From Prauserella cavernicola (GTDB lineage Bacteria > Actinomycetota > Actinomycetes > Mycobacteriales > Pseudonocardiaceae): 64,000 nucleotides of DNA. Within the stretch, counting starts at the first letter, position 1. Every line of letters starts with the position of its first letter. The stretch is from the NCBI RefSeq assembly GCF_016595675.1, contig NZ_JAENJH010000003.1, positions 845,517 to 909,516 on the forward strand, in the 5' to 3' direction. The position numbers were made by a program, and so were the translations under genes. The notes under the pieces are model-generated. The model had not been told where the DNA came from. It did no database searches and was given only the letters and a program-made list of their open reading frames with translations. This document shows positions 1-11,400 of this stretch, piece after piece.

Positions 1-1
1 C

Positions 2-892
2 ATGGGCAAGAAGCGCGTCATCGCCGAGACCGGGGCCGGCCAGCACGGCGTCGCCACGGCCACGGCGTGCGCGCTGCTCGACCTCGAGTGCGTCGTCTAC
101 ATGGGAGAGGTCGACACCGAGCGCCAGGCGCTCAACGTCGCCAGGATGCGGCTGCTCGGCGCCGAGGTGATCCCGGTGAAGACCGGCTCCCGCACGCTCA
201 AGGACGCCATCAACGAGGCGCTGCGCGACTGGGTGACCAATGTGGACACCACGCACTACCTGCTCGGCACGGCTGCCGGTGCGCATCCGTTCCCGGTGAT
301 GGTGCGCAATTTCCACAAGATCATCGGTGAAGAGGCGCGCAGGCAGATCCTCGAGCTGACCGGCAGGCTGCCCGACGCCGTCGCGGCGTGTGTCGGCGGC
401 GGCTCCAACGCCATCGGCATCTTCCACGGCTTCATCGACGACTCCGACGTGCGCCTGATCGGCCTCGAGCCCGGTGGCAAGGGCATCGAGAGCGGTGAGC
501 ATGGCGCCACGCTCACCGAGGGCACGCCGGGCACCCTGCACGGCGCCCTGTCGTACCTGCTGCAGGACGAGGACGGCCAGACCACCGAGGCGTACTCGAT
601 CTCGGCCGGGCTCGACTACCCCGGCGTCGGCCCGGAGCACTCGTGGCTCAAGGACACCGGTCGCGCGGAGTACCGCGCCGTCACCGACGCCGAGGCCATG
701 GACGCCTTCCAATTGCTGTCGCGCACCGAGGGCATCATCCCGGCCATCGAGTCCGCCCACGCGCTGGCGGGCGCGCTCGAACTGGGCAAGGAACTCGGCG
801 AGGGCGCCCAGATCCTCGTGAGCCTCTCCGGCAGGGGCGACAAGGACGTGGACACCGCGGCGCGCTACTTCAAGCTCGTGGAGGACGTGTGA
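2..892 (+). CDS. trpB: Tryptophan synthase beta chain, 5' truncated by window edge
   Basis: PLP enzyme that joins indole and L-serine to make tryptophan. The visible 296 residues begin just after where the family's PLP lysine lies, so that lysine is outside the window. The catalytic-glutamate motif AETGAGQHG is at visible residues 8-16, and the phosphate/PLP loop GGGSNAIG and the C-terminal SGRGDKD motif are present. The stop TGA at 890-892 overlaps the GTG of trpA, as expected for two subunits made in equal amounts. Family assignment is certain; the true start lies upstream of base 1. Confidence 0.97.
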   Translation: MGKKRVIAETGAGQHGVATATACALLDLECVVYMGEVDTERQALNVARMRLLGAEVIPVKTGSRTLKDAINEALRDWVTNVDTTHYLLGTAAGAHPFPVMVRNFHKIIGEEARRQILELTGRLPDAVAACVGGGSNAIGIFHGFIDDSDVRLIGLEPGGKGIESGEHGATLTEGTPGTLHGALSYLLQDEDGQTTEAYSISAGLDYPGVGPEHSWLKDTGRAEYRAVTDAEAMDAFQLLSRTEGIIPAIESAHALAGALELGKELGEGAQILVSLSGRGDKDVDTAARYFKLVEDV

Positions 893-1683
893 GCCGGCTT
901 GCCCAGCTGTTCGAGGCCACCCGCGCGGAGCAGCGGGCCGCGCTGGTCGGCTACCTGCCCGCCGGCTACCCGACCGTGGACGCGTCGAAGGAACTCCTCG
1001 CGGCCACGATCGACGCGGGCGCGGACCTGGTCGAGGTCGGGGTTCCCTACTCCGACCCGGTGATGGACGGCCCGACCATCCAGGCCGCCGCCGACCAGGC
1101 GCTGCGCAACGGTTTCCGGCTCAAGCACCTGTTCGAGGTCGTGGAGTCGGTGTCGGCCAGGGGCGGCCGCGCGGTCGTGATGACGTACTGGAACCCCGTG
1201 CACCGCTACGGCGCCGACGCGTTCGCGCGCGACCTGGCCTCGGCGGGCGGGCTCGGCATGATCACGCCGGACCTGACACCGGACGAGGCGGGCGACTGGC
1301 TCGCCGCGTCGGACGCACACGGGCTGGACCGGATCTTCCTGGTGGCGCCGTCGTCGTCGGAGGAGCGCATCGCGCTCACCACCGAGGCGACCACCGGCTT
1401 CGTGTACGCCACCGCCGTGATGGGCGTGACCGGCGCGCGGGAGTCGGTGGGTGCCAGCGCCGCCGACCTGGTGAGCCGCACCCGCGCCCACACGGACCTG
1501 CCGATCGGCGTCGGTCTGGGCGTGCGCTCCGGAGACCAGGCCGCCGAGGTGGCCGGGTTCGCCGACGCGGTGATCGTCGGCTCGGCGCTGGTGTCGAAGG
1601 CGGGCGAGAGCGCCGCCGAGGTGGCCGCGCTGACCGCCGAGCTGGCGGAAGGCGTCCGCAGGCCGGTCGTTCCCGCCGCGTAA
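889..1683 (+). CDS. trpA: Tryptophan synthase alpha chain
   Basis: Cleaves indole-3-glycerol phosphate to indole and glyceraldehyde-3-phosphate and passes indole to TrpB. The 264-residue product is normal length for this TIM-barrel family. The catalytic acids fall exactly at Glu49 ([11 protein letters not shown]) and Asp60 (MDGP), the numbering known from the enteric enzyme. The C-terminal phosphate site VIVGSALV is present. The GTG start overlaps the trpB stop (GTGA type), so the pair is translationally coupled; an upstream extension in the same frame is only the antisense-like shadow of trpB. Confidence 0.97.
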   Translation: MSRLAQLFEATRAEQRAALVGYLPAGYPTVDASKELLAATIDAGADLVEVGVPYSDPVMDGPTIQAAADQALRNGFRLKHLFEVVESVSARGGRAVVMTYWNPVHRYGADAFARDLASAGGLGMITPDLTPDEAGDWLAASDAHGLDRIFLVAPSSSEERIALTTEATTGFVYATAVMGVTGARESVGASAADLVSRTRAHTDLPIGVGLGVRSGDQAAEVAGFADAVIVGSALVSKAGESAAEVAALTAELAEGVRRPVVPAA

Positions 1684-1761
1684 CGCCCGTTCGCGCCGGT
1701 TCCGGCCGGACATGCCAAGCCTCGGCGTCAGGGTCACCCGACTGCACGCTACGGTGACCCC

Positions 1762-2829
1762 GTGAACACCGCGACGGCAGTCTTCCTCGCGAACATCCCC
1801 AGCCCGGACCGTGGGGTCTACCACCTCGGTCCGGTTCCGCTGCGGATGTACGCGCTCTGCATCATCGTCGGCATCATCGTGGCCATCTGGTGGGGCGACC
1901 GCCGGTGGGTCCAGCGCGGTGGGTCGAAGGGCACGATCGTCGACATCGCGGTGTTCGCGGTGCCCTTCGGCCTCATCGGTGGCCGGCTCTACCACGTCAT
2001 CACCGACAACCAGCTGTACTTCGGCGAGGGCAAGGACCCGATCAGGGCGCTCTACGTCTGGGACGGCGGGCTCGGCATCTGGGGAGCCATCGCGCTCGGT
2101 GGTGTCGGTGCGTGGATCGCGTGCAAGCGCAGGGGAATCCCGCTGCCCGCGGTCGCCGACGCCATCGCTCCCGGCATCGTCCTCGCGCAGGCGATCGGCA
2201 GGCTCGGCAACTACTTCAACCAGGAGCTCTACGGCGGTCCGACCGACCTGCCGTGGGGCCTGGAGATCTACCGGCGCGTGAACCCGGACAACCCGTTGAT
2301 CGAGGACCCGCTCAACGGGGTCGCTGTCAACGATGTGCCGATCGCGGTGGTGCACCCGACGTTCCTGTACGAGCTGCTGTGGAACCTCGGCGTCGTGCTG
2401 CTGATCGTGTGGGCCGACCGCAAGTTCCGCCTCGGCCACGGCCGCGTGTTCGCGCTCTACGTCGCCGGCTACACGGCGGGCCGCTTCTGGATCGAGCTGA
2501 TGCGCACCGACCAGGCCAACGAGATCCTCGGCCTGCGGGTCAACGTGTGGACCTCGATCGTCGTGTTCGTCGGTGCCGTCGGGTACTTCGTCTACGCCCG
2601 CACACTCGGTGAGCGCGAGGATCCGGCGACATTGAAGACCGACGAACCCGATCCGGACGACACCGGTTCCGCGGCCGCGGACAAGCCCGATGCGGACGAG
2701 TCGAATACTGACAAGCCCGGTGACGAGGGCCCGAAGGACGACGCCGAGAAGCCGGACAACGAGCCCGGCGACTCAGCGGCGGAGGAGTCCCCGTCCGGTG
2801 ACGAGCGGAAGGTCGAGCCCGGTCAGTAG
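1762..2829 (+). CDS. lgt: Prolipoprotein diacylglyceryl transferase
   Basis: Inner-membrane enzyme that adds diacylglycerol from phosphatidylglycerol to the lipobox cysteine of prolipoproteins; at least two lipoproteins in this window (BtuF-like, GluB) would be substrates. The 355 residues contain about seven membrane segments, the Lgt signature around [15 protein letters not shown] (near residue 150) and HPTFLYE near residue 200. After about residue 285 comes a roughly 70-residue tail very rich in Asp, Glu, Pro and Lys, a cytoplasmic extension seen in actinobacterial Lgt. Its 3' end overlaps the convergent DapB-like gene by 57 bases. GTG start. Confidence 0.95.
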   Translation: MNTATAVFLANIPSPDRGVYHLGPVPLRMYALCIIVGIIVAIWWGDRRWVQRGGSKGTIVDIAVFAVPFGLIGGRLYHVITDNQLYFGEGKDPIRALYVWDGGLGIWGAIALGGVGAWIACKRRGIPLPAVADAIAPGIVLAQAIGRLGNYFNQELYGGPTDLPWGLEIYRRVNPDNPLIEDPLNGVAVNDVPIAVVHPTFLYELLWNLGVVLLIVWADRKFRLGHGRVFALYVAGYTAGRFWIELMRTDQANEILGLRVNVWTSIVVFVGAVGYFVYARTLGEREDPATLKTDEPDPDDTGSAAADKPDADESNTDKPGDEGPKDDAEKPDNEPGDSAAEESPSGDERKVEPGQ

Positions 2830-3843
2830 GCCGGGTTCGGCGGCCACGACGGCGGCCACGGCGTTGACCAGCCGCATGGCCGTCGCCTTGAGTCCCGCCG
2901 TGTTGTGGTCGCCGTCGGTGCCCAGCATGCGCAGGTCGAGCGTGTAGTTCGGCTCGCCGGTCACCTCCACCCGGTAGCCGCCCTGCCCGAGCGGCTGCGG
3001 CCAGTCGGGCCCGAGGTCAGGACGCAGCCGCGTCACGTGCTCCAGCACGCACGCGGGCTTCCCGCCGAGCATGCCGCGGATCTCGAAGCGCAGCGCCGCG
3101 GCGGTGCCCTTCTCGATCGTGCCCGAGGGGATCTCGAACGTCTCCGGCGCGGGCAGCCGCTCGTAGCGTTCCTCCACGGAGTCGAGCTCCACGCCGAGTC
3201 CCGCCGCGAGCTGGCGCACGACGCTGCCCCACGCGAGCGTGAGCACACCCGGTTGCAGCAGCAGCGGTTTCTGCTCGAGCGGCGAGCCGAAGCCCATGAT
3301 GTCGAACAGGACCTTGCGGTTGTCGTAGGTCGAGTAGTCGAGGATCTCCAGGCAGCGCACCTCGTCGATGCGCTCGCAGACGCTGGTGAGCACGAGCGGA
3401 AGCCAGTCGTTGGCGAAGCCGGGGTCGATCCCGTTGACCCACAATGATGCCCCGCCCTCGGCCGCGGCCTCCCGGATCGGGTCGGTCAGTTCCTTCGGCA
3501 CGACGCCGTCGGGGAACTGGAGAAAGACCGGGCTGCTGGAGACCACGTTGACGCCTGCCCGCAGGATGCGGCACAGGTCGTCGAGCGCCTCGTTGATGCG
3601 GTCGTCGGCCATCGCCGTGTAGACCACACAGTCGGGACGCAACGCGAGCAGCGCGTCCGCGTCGTTGGTGGCGGTGACGCCGAGGTCGTGGCCGAGCCCG
3701 GCGAGCTCGCCGGCGTCCCTGCCGACCTTGGCTGGGTCGGAGACCCACACGCCTGCCAGTTCGAGATCGGGCCTGGCCGCGATGCCCGCGATGGCGTGCC
3801 TGCCGACGTTGCCGGTGCTCCACTGCACCACGCGAAGAGTCAT
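2773..3843 (-). CDS. DapB-like NAD(P)-dependent oxidoreductase
   Basis: A 356-residue protein with an N-terminal Rossmann domain ([16 protein letters not shown], residues 5-20) like the dihydrodipicolinate reductase N-terminal family. This actinobacterial group is also annotated as NAD(P)H-dependent amine dehydrogenase-like and resembles 2,4-diaminopentanoate dehydrogenase in layout. It is longer than true DapB (about 250 residues) and lacks an obvious DapB lysine-biosynthesis context, so a lysine role is unlikely. The ATG overlaps the stop of the upstream SDR gene (ATGA), so both are one transcript, possibly acting on the same carbonyl/amine substrate. Substrate unknown. Confidence 0.8.
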   Translation of the reverse strand: MTLRVVQWSTGNVGRHAIAGIAARPDLELAGVWVSDPAKVGRDAGELAGLGHDLGVTATNDADALLALRPDCVVYTAMADDRINEALDDLCRILRAGVNVVSSSPVFLQFPDGVVPKELTDPIREAAAEGGASLWVNGIDPGFANDWLPLVLTSVCERIDEVRCLEILDYSTYDNRKVLFDIMGFGSPLEQKPLLLQPGVLTLAWGSVVRQLAAGLGVELDSVEERYERLPAPETFEIPSGTIEKGTAAALRFEIRGMLGGKPACVLEHVTRLRPDLGPDWPQPLGQGGYRVEVTGEPNYTLDLRMLGTDGDHNTAGLKATAMRLVNAVAAVVAAEPGLLTGLDLPLVTGRGLLRR

Positions 3844-4631
3844 GTCAGATCCGGGAGTCCGAGTTCGAGGTTGGGGGCCTGCTGCCCGCCGTCGACCTCC
3901 AGCACCTTGCCGGTGACGTAGGAGCCCGCGCGGGAACTGAGATAGAGGATCGTAGCGGCGATGTCGTCGGGTTCGCCGAGTCTGCGCAGTGGCGTGGCCG
4001 ATTCCATACGCTCGCGCAGCTCGGTGTTGTCCACCACCACCTGCAGTGCCGAGGTGGCGACGGAGCCCACGGAGATGGCGTTGACGCGGATCTTGGGGGC
4101 CAGGTCGGCGGCTGCGAGCCGGGTGTACTGGGCGAGCGCGCCTTTCGCCGTGCCGTAGGCGAGAAACCCGCGGCCGGACACGCGGCCCATCACCGAGGAG
4201 ATGTTGACGATCGAGCCGCCGCCGGACTCCAGCATCGCTGGTACGGCGGCGGTGGTGAGCGCGTGCGCGGTGCCGACGTTGAACCGGAACGCCTCGGTGA
4301 GGAACTCGGGCGTGGTCTCGAGCAGCGGGCGGGGCATCGTGCCGCCGACGTTGTTGACGACGATGTCGAGACGGCCGAAAGTCTCCGTGGCGGCGTCGGC
4401 GAGCCGGCCCGCGGCGGCGGGATCGCCGAGGTCGGCGGGCACGACGCAGGCCTTGCGGCCGGTGTCGGCGATGCGCGCGGCGACCTCGTCGAGCTGCTCG
4501 CGGGTGCGAGCCGACAGCACCACGTCGGCCCCCGCCTCGGCGAGCGCGATCGCTGTGGCGGCACCGATCCCGCGCCCCGAACCGGTGACCACGGCTACGG
4601 CGCCGTCGAGCCGGAAATGATCGAGGATCAC
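3840..4631 (-). CDS. Short-chain dehydrogenase/reductase (SDR)
   Basis: Classical SDR of 263 residues. It has the cofactor motif TGSGRGIG near residue 16, NNVGG, the catalytic serine in VNISS and the YxxxK dyad in YGTAKG. A Gly-rich nucleotide site without an early Arg does not settle NAD versus NADP. The GTG start at 4631 gives the usual short N-terminus before the first beta strand; reading further upstream yields sequence that does not look like an SDR. Overlaps the downstream DapB-like gene by 4 bases. Substrate not predictable; similar to the FabG/3-oxoacyl reductase branch in length. Confidence 0.88.
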   Translation of the reverse strand: MILDHFRLDGAVAVVTGSGRGIGAATAIALAEAGADVVLSARTREQLDEVAARIADTGRKACVVPADLGDPAAAGRLADAATETFGRLDIVVNNVGGTMPRPLLETTPEFLTEAFRFNVGTAHALTTAAVPAMLESGGGSIVNISSVMGRVSGRGFLAYGTAKGALAQYTRLAAADLAPKIRVNAISVGSVATSALQVVVDNTELRERMESATPLRRLGEPDDIAATILYLSSRAGSYVTGKVLEVDGGQQAPNLELGLPDLT

Positions 4632-4716
4632 GCGAGAAATGTAACACGTTCTAGTAGGGCGTGGTGCCTGCTTTCGGGGTGCCAAATCCGGTTGCGGGTC
4701 GTGCCAGGATCGGCTC

Positions 4717-5235
4717 GTGCCCGTTTCCCGACCCGACCTGATGCGCTGGCAGTTCGACTTCACCTGGTCGCTCGCCGAGGTGCACCTGCGAAAACTGCGC
4801 CCCGAGGACTTCCTCTGGGAACCCGCCGCGCACTGCTGGACGCTGCGCCAGGGCGCCGGGGGCGCGTGGGTGCCCGACTTCGCCGAGGTCGAGCCCGATC
4901 CCGTTCCCGTGCCGACGATCGCGTGGCTCTCCTGGCACCTCGGGTGGTGGTGGAGTGTCACCCTCGACCACGCCTCGGGGCGGCCGCCCCGGGAGCGCGA
5001 CGATGTTCGCTGGCCGGGGGCCGAGCACGCCGTCGACTGGTTGCGCGGCCTGCGCACCGGGTGGATCGGCGTGCTCGACGGACTCTCCGAGCCCGATCTC
5101 GATGCCGTCGCGACGTTTCCGTGGCCGGACAACACCGAGCTGACCGTCGCGCACCAGCTCGGCTGGGTCAACGCCGAGCTGATGAAGAACGTCGCCGAGA
5201 TCGGGCAGCTGCGGATGCTGCGGGCCGCCGGCTAG
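4717..5235 (+). CDS. DinB-superfamily protein
   Basis: A 172-residue protein resembling the DinB/YfiT four-helix bundle superfamily, with conserved Trp-rich stretches (HLGWWW near residue 73) and a His-containing segment ([12 protein letters not shown]) toward the C-terminus. Members of the superfamily bind a metal through histidines and some use mycothiol or bacillithiol, but no substrate can be read here. It is transcribed alone, divergent from the SDR operon and convergent with the btuD-like gene, from which it is separated by only 6 bases. GTG start. Confidence 0.75.
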   Translation: MPVSRPDLMRWQFDFTWSLAEVHLRKLRPEDFLWEPAAHCWTLRQGAGGAWVPDFAEVEPDPVPVPTIAWLSWHLGWWWSVTLDHASGRPPRERDDVRWPGAEHAVDWLRGLRTGWIGVLDGLSEPDLDAVATFPWPDNTELTVAHQLGWVNAELMKNVAEIGQLRMLRAAG

Positions 5236-5241
5236 GTACGG

Positions 5242-6021
5242 CTACGGCGTCGTGCGGACAGGGGCCACCACCGGGTGGCCCTCGCTGGTCCGCAGTACCT
5301 CGGTGTCGGCGCCGTAGTGGTCGCGGAGTCGTTGCGCCGTCAGCACTTCCGACGGTTTGCCCGATGCGGCGACCTCGCCGTCGTCGAGCAGCAGCAGTTC
5401 GTCGGCGTACTGCGCGGCGAAGGTGAGGTCGTGCAGCGTCGAGACCACCGTGGTGCCGTCCTCGCGGCGCAACCGGTCGAGCCGTTCCAGCAGGGCCTGC
5501 GCGTGCCCGATGTCGAGTCCGGTCGTGGGTTCGTCCAGCAGCAGCACGCTGGTCTGCTGCGCGAGCACGCGCGCGAGCACGGCGCGCTGCTGTTCCCCGC
5601 CGGAGAGTGTGCGCAGCTTGCGTTCGGCCAGCTCGCCGAGGTCGAGCCGTGCCAGCGTTTCCTCCACAATGGATAGATCTGAACCGCTCTCCCTGGCCAG
5701 GAAACCGAGGTGCGGTGTCCGTCCCAGTAGGACGTAGTCGGTGACGGTGAGTCCGTCGGGCAGCACCGGGTTCTGCGGCGCGTACCCGATCAGCAATGCC
5801 TTCTCCTTGCGGGACAACGACTGTGCGGGCGCTCCGTCCAGATTCACCTCGCCCTCGTGCGGTACCAGTCCGGCGATGGTCTTCAGCAACGTCGACTTGC
5901 CCGCGCCGTTGGGGCCGACGATGGCGAACCAGCCGCCGCTGTCCACCTCGGTGGAGACGCCGCGCACCACCGGGCTCGTGCCGTAGCCCGCACTGACCCC
6001 GGCCAAGTGCAGTGCCGTCAT
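5242..6021 (-). CDS. btuD: ABC transporter ATP-binding protein, cobalamin/iron-chelate type
   Basis: ATPase of a FecCD/BtuCD-type importer, 259 residues. Visible motifs are Walker A GPNGAGKST (near residue 37), Q-loop APQN, signature LSGGEQQR, Walker B LLLDEPTTGLD and the switch histidine in LHD. Start ATG overlaps the permease stop by 4 bases. The operon is preceded by a cobalamin riboswitch, so vitamin B12 or a related corrinoid is the probable cargo; sequence alone would equally fit heme or siderophore uptake. Confidence 0.88.
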   Translation of the reverse strand: MTALHLAGVSAGYGTSPVVRGVSTEVDSGGWFAIVGPNGAGKSTLLKTIAGLVPHEGEVNLDGAPAQSLSRKEKALLIGYAPQNPVLPDGLTVTDYVLLGRTPHLGFLARESGSDLSIVEETLARLDLGELAERKLRTLSGGEQQRAVLARVLAQQTSVLLLDEPTTGLDIGHAQALLERLDRLRREDGTTVVSTLHDLTFAAQYADELLLLDDGEVAASGKPSEVLTAQRLRDHYGADTEVLRTSEGHPVVAPVRTTP

Positions 6022-7064
6022 GGCGTCCTCCCCCTGCTACTGCGCAGCACCAGCGCGAAGAACGGCGCGCCCGCGAACGCGGTCACCACACCGAGGGGCA
6101 GTTCCCCGGGAAGTGCCGTGCGGGCGACGAAGTCGGCCAGGATCAGAAACACCGCGCCGCCGATCAGCGACAGCGGCACGATCACGCGGTAACTCGCGCC
6201 CGCCAGCAGGCGCACGACGTGCGGCACGACGATGCCGACGAAGCCGATCAGCCCGCTCACCGCCACGGCCGCCGCGGTCGCCAGCGACGCGGCCGCCAGC
6301 AGCACGAGCCGGACCCGGCCGGGCCGGATGCCCAGTGACGCGGCCTCCGCGTCGCCGAGGGTGAGCACGTCGAGCAGTCGTGCGCTGCCGCACAGCACCA
6401 CCGCGGCGAGCGCGATGTAGGGCAGTGCGACCCACACGTCGCGCCAGCCCGTGACGTTCAGGCCCCCGAGCGTCCAGGTGTAGACCTGCTTGATGGTGTC
6501 GGTGTTGAGCTGCTGCACGAACGTCTGCACTGCGGTGAGAAACGCCGTCACCGCGACTCCCGCGAGCAGCAGTGTCGCGGTGCCGGACCCGCCCGCGGAG
6601 CGACCGAGCAGCCAGCTCAGCGCGACACCGCCGAGCGCGCCCGCGAACGCGGCCAACGGAAGCGGCCCGATCAGCCAGCCCGTCACCACCGGCGCGAACA
6701 CCACGACCATGGTGGCGGCCATGCCCGCGCCTGCCGCTGCTCCGAGCAGGTACGGGTCGGCGAGCGGGTTGCGGAACACTCCCTGGAACGCGGCGCCGGC
6801 ACCCGCCAGCGCCGCGCCCACGAGCCCCGCGAGCAGCACGCGTGGCATCCGTAGTTCCCACACGATCGCCGCCTCACGCTCGGACAGCGGCGATGTCGTT
6901 CCCGTCAGCTGGGCGCCGAGCTCGCCGAGCACGCGCTGCCAGCCCAGTTCGCCCGAGCCCGCCACGAGCGCGAACACCATCGCGGCGAGCAGCACGGCGA
7001 GCGCCAGCGCCACCGCGCGGGGGCGCAGGCGCGTCGTCGCGGCGCGGGATCGGGACCTCAGCAC
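6018..7064 (-). CDS. btuC: FecCD/BtuC-type ABC permease
   Basis: Polytopic membrane protein of 348 residues with about ten predicted hydrophobic segments, as in BtuC/FecCD. It contains the conserved GAALAGAGAAFQG-type region near residue 82 (coupling helix area RNPLADPYLLG follows) and the C-terminal GxxGFVGIVVPHxxR region (LIGFVGIVVPHVVRLL). GTG start one base after the binding-protein stop; 4-base overlap with the ATPase. The riboswitch upstream of the operon points to corrinoid transport. Confidence 0.9.
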   Translation of the reverse strand: MLRSRSRAATTRLRPRAVALALAVLLAAMVFALVAGSGELGWQRVLGELGAQLTGTTSPLSEREAAIVWELRMPRVLLAGLVGAALAGAGAAFQGVFRNPLADPYLLGAAAGAGMAATMVVVFAPVVTGWLIGPLPLAAFAGALGGVALSWLLGRSAGGSGTATLLLAGVAVTAFLTAVQTFVQQLNTDTIKQVYTWTLGGLNVTGWRDVWVALPYIALAAVVLCGSARLLDVLTLGDAEAASLGIRPGRVRLVLLAAASLATAAAVAVSGLIGFVGIVVPHVVRLLAGASYRVIVPLSLIGGAVFLILADFVARTALPGELPLGVVTAFAGAPFFALVLRSSRGRTP

Positions 7065-7065
7065 G

Positions 7066-8022
7066 TCAGCCCTGTTCGCCGGCCACGGCGTCGGCCACTT
7101 TGCGGACGAGCTCCACGATCCGGGGGCTCCACCGCGACGCGACGTCGTCGCCGAGCGCGAACACGTTGTCCTGCTTCACCGCGGCGAGCGTGTCCCAGCC
7201 GGGACGGGCCGCGACGGTCTCGGGGTTCTGCCCGCAGCAGTCCCGGTCGGCGAGGAAGATCAGGTCCGGGTCCTCGCGCAGGATCGTCTCCGCCGACAGC
7301 TGCGGGTATCCGCCGAGTGCGTTGGGATCGCCCTGGTCGGCGATGTTCTCGAGGCCGAAGAGTCCGTACACCTGGCCGATGAAGGTCGCCGACGTCGCGC
7401 TGTAGAACGAAGGGTCGAGCTCGTGGAAGTAGCGCAGCGGCTGATCGGGCTTCGGTGCGTCGGCGACGAGCTTGTCGATCTCCTCCTTGGTGCGGCGGGC
7501 CAGGTCCTCGCCCTCGGCGGCGTGGCCCGTGGCCTTGCCGACCATCGCGAACTGGTCGTACGCGGCGTCGAGCGTCGCCGGTGCGGGCAGGACGAGCGTC
7601 GTGATGCCGGTCTTGCCGAGCGACTCGGCGAGCTTGCCGTCGACATCCGACTCGACGACGACGAGATCGGGGTTGTGACCCGCGATCGCTTCGGGATCGA
7701 TGTTGAGGCCCGACAAATCGGTCGTCGGCGCCTCCTCCGGATAGTCCGAGAAGGAGTCGACGGCCACCACCTGGTCGCCCGCTCCGACGGCGAACAGCGT
7801 TTCCGTACTGGACGGCGACAGGGACACGATGCGCTCGGGCTTGCGCTCGATCGTCACCGTGGGAGCACCCTCGGCGCCGATCTCGACGGGGAAGTCGGCG
7901 CTTGCGGCGGACGTCTGCGGTTCGGGCTCGCGGTCGGCACAGCCGACGAGGCCGGGCACCACGAGAACGGACAGCAGACTCAACAGGGCGAGCGGCCGGC
8001 GACGGCGGGACGCACGAGACAT
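7066..8022 (-). CDS. btuF: Periplasmic-binding lipoprotein, BtuF/FepB type
   Basis: Substrate-binding protein of 318 residues. An Arg-rich n-region is followed by a hydrophobic core and the lipobox LVGC with Cys28, so it should be lipid-anchored by Lgt. The mature part has the class III binding-protein pattern RIVSLSPSSTETLFAVGAGD and a DPDLIFLADRD-like second lobe. The ATG at 8022 was chosen because it places the signal peptide at the N-terminus; upstream sequence in the same frame is the 5' leader holding the riboswitch. First gene of the btuFCD-like operon. Confidence 0.88.
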   Translation of the reverse strand: MSRASRRRRPLALLSLLSVLVVPGLVGCADREPEPQTSAASADFPVEIGAEGAPTVTIERKPERIVSLSPSSTETLFAVGAGDQVVAVDSFSDYPEEAPTTDLSGLNIDPEAIAGHNPDLVVVESDVDGKLAESLGKTGITTLVLPAPATLDAAYDQFAMVGKATGHAAEGEDLARRTKEEIDKLVADAPKPDQPLRYFHELDPSFYSATSATFIGQVYGLFGLENIADQGDPNALGGYPQLSAETILREDPDLIFLADRDCCGQNPETVAARPGWDTLAAVKQDNVFALGDDVASRWSPRIVELVRKVADAVAGEQG

Positions 8023-8111
8023 GAGGACCTCGACTGATCGGCCGGCCCGGGCCGCGCCCGACCGGCGGGCGGTCGAGGACGCCGCAACCCCTGAACCGGA
8101 GGTGGATGGCG

Positions 8112-8238
8112 TCGGCGCGAGTGCAGGCGACCTGACTCGTCTCGCTGTCACGGCACGTGACCGTTCCGGTACGGCGAGGCATCACAGTTGCGGCACAGCG
8201 CCGGGTTCACACCGGACTTCGCTACCGCTCGCGTCGGA
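8112..8238 (-). promoter_or_regulatory. Cobalamin (adenosylcobalamin) riboswitch
   Basis: Read on the minus strand, the conserved aptamer core appears in order: GAAGTCCGGTGTGAACCCGG, then GCTGTGCCGCAACTGTGA (complement of about 8183-8220), and the B12 box AGTCAGGTCGCCTGCA (complement of about 8121-8137). A closing helix can be formed between CGCGAG (8233-8228) and CTCGCG (8121-8116). It lies about 90 bases upstream of the binding-protein ATG, with GC-rich hairpins between them that could be the expression platform. B12 binding would be expected to repress the operon. Confidence 0.93.
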
Positions 8239-8494
8239 AGTGACGCTATCAGGCGAAACGAGCCGAAGTCCGGGAACCCGTTCGTCGGGTAAGCTGGCCG
8301 GGCGAGCTACCCGCTCCGCGCCCATCAGGAACGATGTCGTTGGCGGCTGCCAGATCGTTACAGTCGACGGCTGAAATGGGCACTCCGATCTGGTGCCCAC
8401 GCGTTTCCTAGATGTTAAGGTCGCGCTAATAAGCGGGCCATTGTCGTCCCGTGCCCAGCACTTATCGAGCACGAAGACGACGCAGGAGGTCCCC

Positions 8495-11400
8495 TTGATC
8501 TTCTCCGCGATTCCGTCTCAACAGGGTCTCTACGACCCTGCGACGGAACAGGATTCCTGCGGTGTAGCCATGGTCGCGCATGTCCGTGGTGTCCGCTCTC
8601 ACAGCATCGTCACCGACGGTCTCAACGCACTCACGAATCTGGACCACCGTGGCGCCGCTGGCGCCGAGCCCACCAGTGGCGACGGCGCGGGCATCCTGGT
8701 GCAGCTGCCCGACGAGCTGCTGCGCGCCGAGACGGACTTCGACCTGCCGAGGCCCGATGCCTTCGGCAGGCACCACTACGCCGCCGGAATCGCCTTTCTG
8801 CCCGCCGACGCCGAGCTGCGCCGCAAGGCCGTCGAGCTCGTCGAGCGGATCGCGGGCGAGGAGGGCCTGTCGGTGCTGGGCTGGCGCGACGTGCCCGCCG
8901 ACGCCGACAGCGCCGACGTGGGCCCCACGGCCCGTTCCGTGATGCCGCACTTCGCCATGCTGTTCGTGACGGGCAGGCCCGACACCGACGGTGAGCTGCC
9001 GAGCGGTGTCGACCTCGACCGGCTCGCGTTCTGCCTCCGCAAGCGGGCCGAGCACGAGAGCGAGACCGCGGGCTGCGGCGTGTACTTCCCGTCGCTGTCC
9101 TCGCGGACGATGGTGTACAAGGGCATGCTCACGCCGGGCCAGCTGCCCGCGTTCTTCCCCGACCTGCGCGACGAGCGGCTCGTGAGCGCCATCGCGCTGG
9201 TGCACAGTCGTTTCTCCACCAACACCTTCCCGTCCTGGCCGCTGGCGCACCCGTTCCGGTTCGTGGCGCACAACGGCGAGATCAACACGATCCGCGGCAA
9301 CCGCAACCGCATGCGCGCCCGCGAGGCGCTGCTCGAGTCGGGCATGCTGCCCGGCGACCTGACGCGGCTGTACCCGGTGTGCTCGCCGGAGGCGTCGGAC
9401 TCGGCGTCGTTCGACGAGGTGCTGGAGCTGTTGCACCTCGGCGGGCGCTCGCTGCCGCACGCGGTGCTGATGATGATCCCCGAGGCGTGGGAGAACCACA
9501 CCACGATGGACGCCCAGCGCCGTGCGTTCTACCAGTTCCACGCCAGCCTGATGGAGCCGTGGGACGGCCCCGCGTGCGTCACGTTCACCGACGGCTCGCT
9601 CGTGGGCGCGGTGCTCGACCGCAACGGCCTGCGTCCCGCGCGCTGGTGGCAGACCGCCGACGACCGCGTGGTGCTCGCCAGCGAGGCGGGCGTGCTCGAC
9701 GTCGCGCCGCAGGATGTGATCGCCAAGGGCAGGCTCAAGCCCGGCCGCATGTTCCTGGTGGACACCGAGGCCGGCCGCATCGTCAACGACGACGAGATCA
9801 AGTCCGGGCTCTCCGCTGAGGCGCCGTACGAGGAGTGGCTGCACGCCGGGTTGCTCACGCTCTCGGAGCTGCCCGACCGAGACCACATCACGCAGACCCA
9901 CGCCTCGGTGCTGCGCCGTCAGCTCGCCTTCGGCTACACCGAGGAGGAGCTGAAGATCCTGCTGGGCCCGATGGCCGCGCTGGGCGCCGAGCCGCTGGGC
10001 TCGATGGGCACCGACACACCGCCCGCCGTGCTGTCCAAGCGATCCCGCTCGCTCTACGACTACTTCAAGCAGGGCTTCGCGCAGGTCACCAACCCTCCGC
10101 TGGACGCGATCCGCGAGGAACTGGTCACCTCGATGAGCCGCATCATGGGGCCCGAGCAGAACCTGCTGGAGTCCGGGCCCGCCTCGTGCAGGCACATCCA
10201 GCTGCCCTACCCCGTGATCGACAACGACGAGCTCGCCAAGCTGATCCACGTCAACGACGACGGAGACCTGCCCGGCTTCGCCTGTACCGTCCTCTCCGGA
10301 CTGTATGAAGTGGACGGTGGCGGGAAGGCGCTGGCCTCCGCCGTCGAGCGGGTGCGCCGCGAGGCATCCGAGGCGATCGCCGCGGGCGCGCGCACACTGG
10401 TGCTGTCCGACCGCGACGCCGACCACCGCATGGCGCCGATCCCGTCGCTGCTGCTGGTGTCCTCGGTGCACCACCACCTGGTGCGCACCAAGGAAAGGCT
10501 GCGCGTCGCGCTGGTCGTCGAGACGGGCGACGCACGCGAGGTGCACCACGTCGCGCTGCTGCTGGGCTACGGCGCCGCCGCGGTGAACCCGTACCTCGCG
10601 TTCGAGACGATCGAGGACATGATCGGGCAGGGCGCGATCACGGGCATCGAGCCGGCCAAGGCTGTGCGCAACTACGTGAACGCTCTGGTCAAGGGTGTTC
10701 TGAAGATCATGTCCAAGATGGGCATCTCCACCGTCGGCGCCTACACCGCCGCACAGGTCTTCGAGTCGCTCGGCCTGTCGCAGGAGGTGCTCGACGAGTA
10801 CTTCACCGGCACCGTCTCCAAGCTCGGCGGCGTGGGCCTCGACGTGCTCGCCGAGGAGGTGGCGATCCGGCACCGGCGCGCCTACCCGGACAACCCGACC
10901 GAGCGCGTGCACCGCGGACTCGAGACCGGAGGCGAGTACTCCTACCGCCGCGAGGGCGAGCTGCACCTGTTCACGCCCGAGACGGTGTTCCTGCTCCAGC
11001 ACGCGAGCAAGACCCGCAGGGACGAGGCCTACAAGGCCTACGTCGACGAGGTCGAGCGCCTCAACCGTGAGGGCGGCGCGCTGCGCGGGATGTTCTCCTT
11101 CCGCGGCGAGGACCGGCAGCCCATCTCGATCGACGAGGTCGAGTCGGTGGAGTCGATCTGCAAGCGGTTCAACACCGGCGCCATGTCTTACGGTTCCATC
11201 TCGGCCGAGGCGCACCAGACGCTCGCGATCGCGATGAACCGCATCGGCGGCCGGTCCAACACCGGCGAGGGCGGCGAGGATCCCGAGCGGCTCTACGACC
11301 CGGAGCGCCGGAGCGCGATCAAGCAGGTCGCGAGTGGACGGTTCGGCGTGACGAGCGAGTACCTCGTCAACGCCGACGACATCCAGATCAAGATGGCGCA

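Noticed and set aside
865..2439. 524-codon open frame antisense to trpA and lgt
   Set aside because: Spans two real genes of the opposite strand and lacks any protein-like motif.
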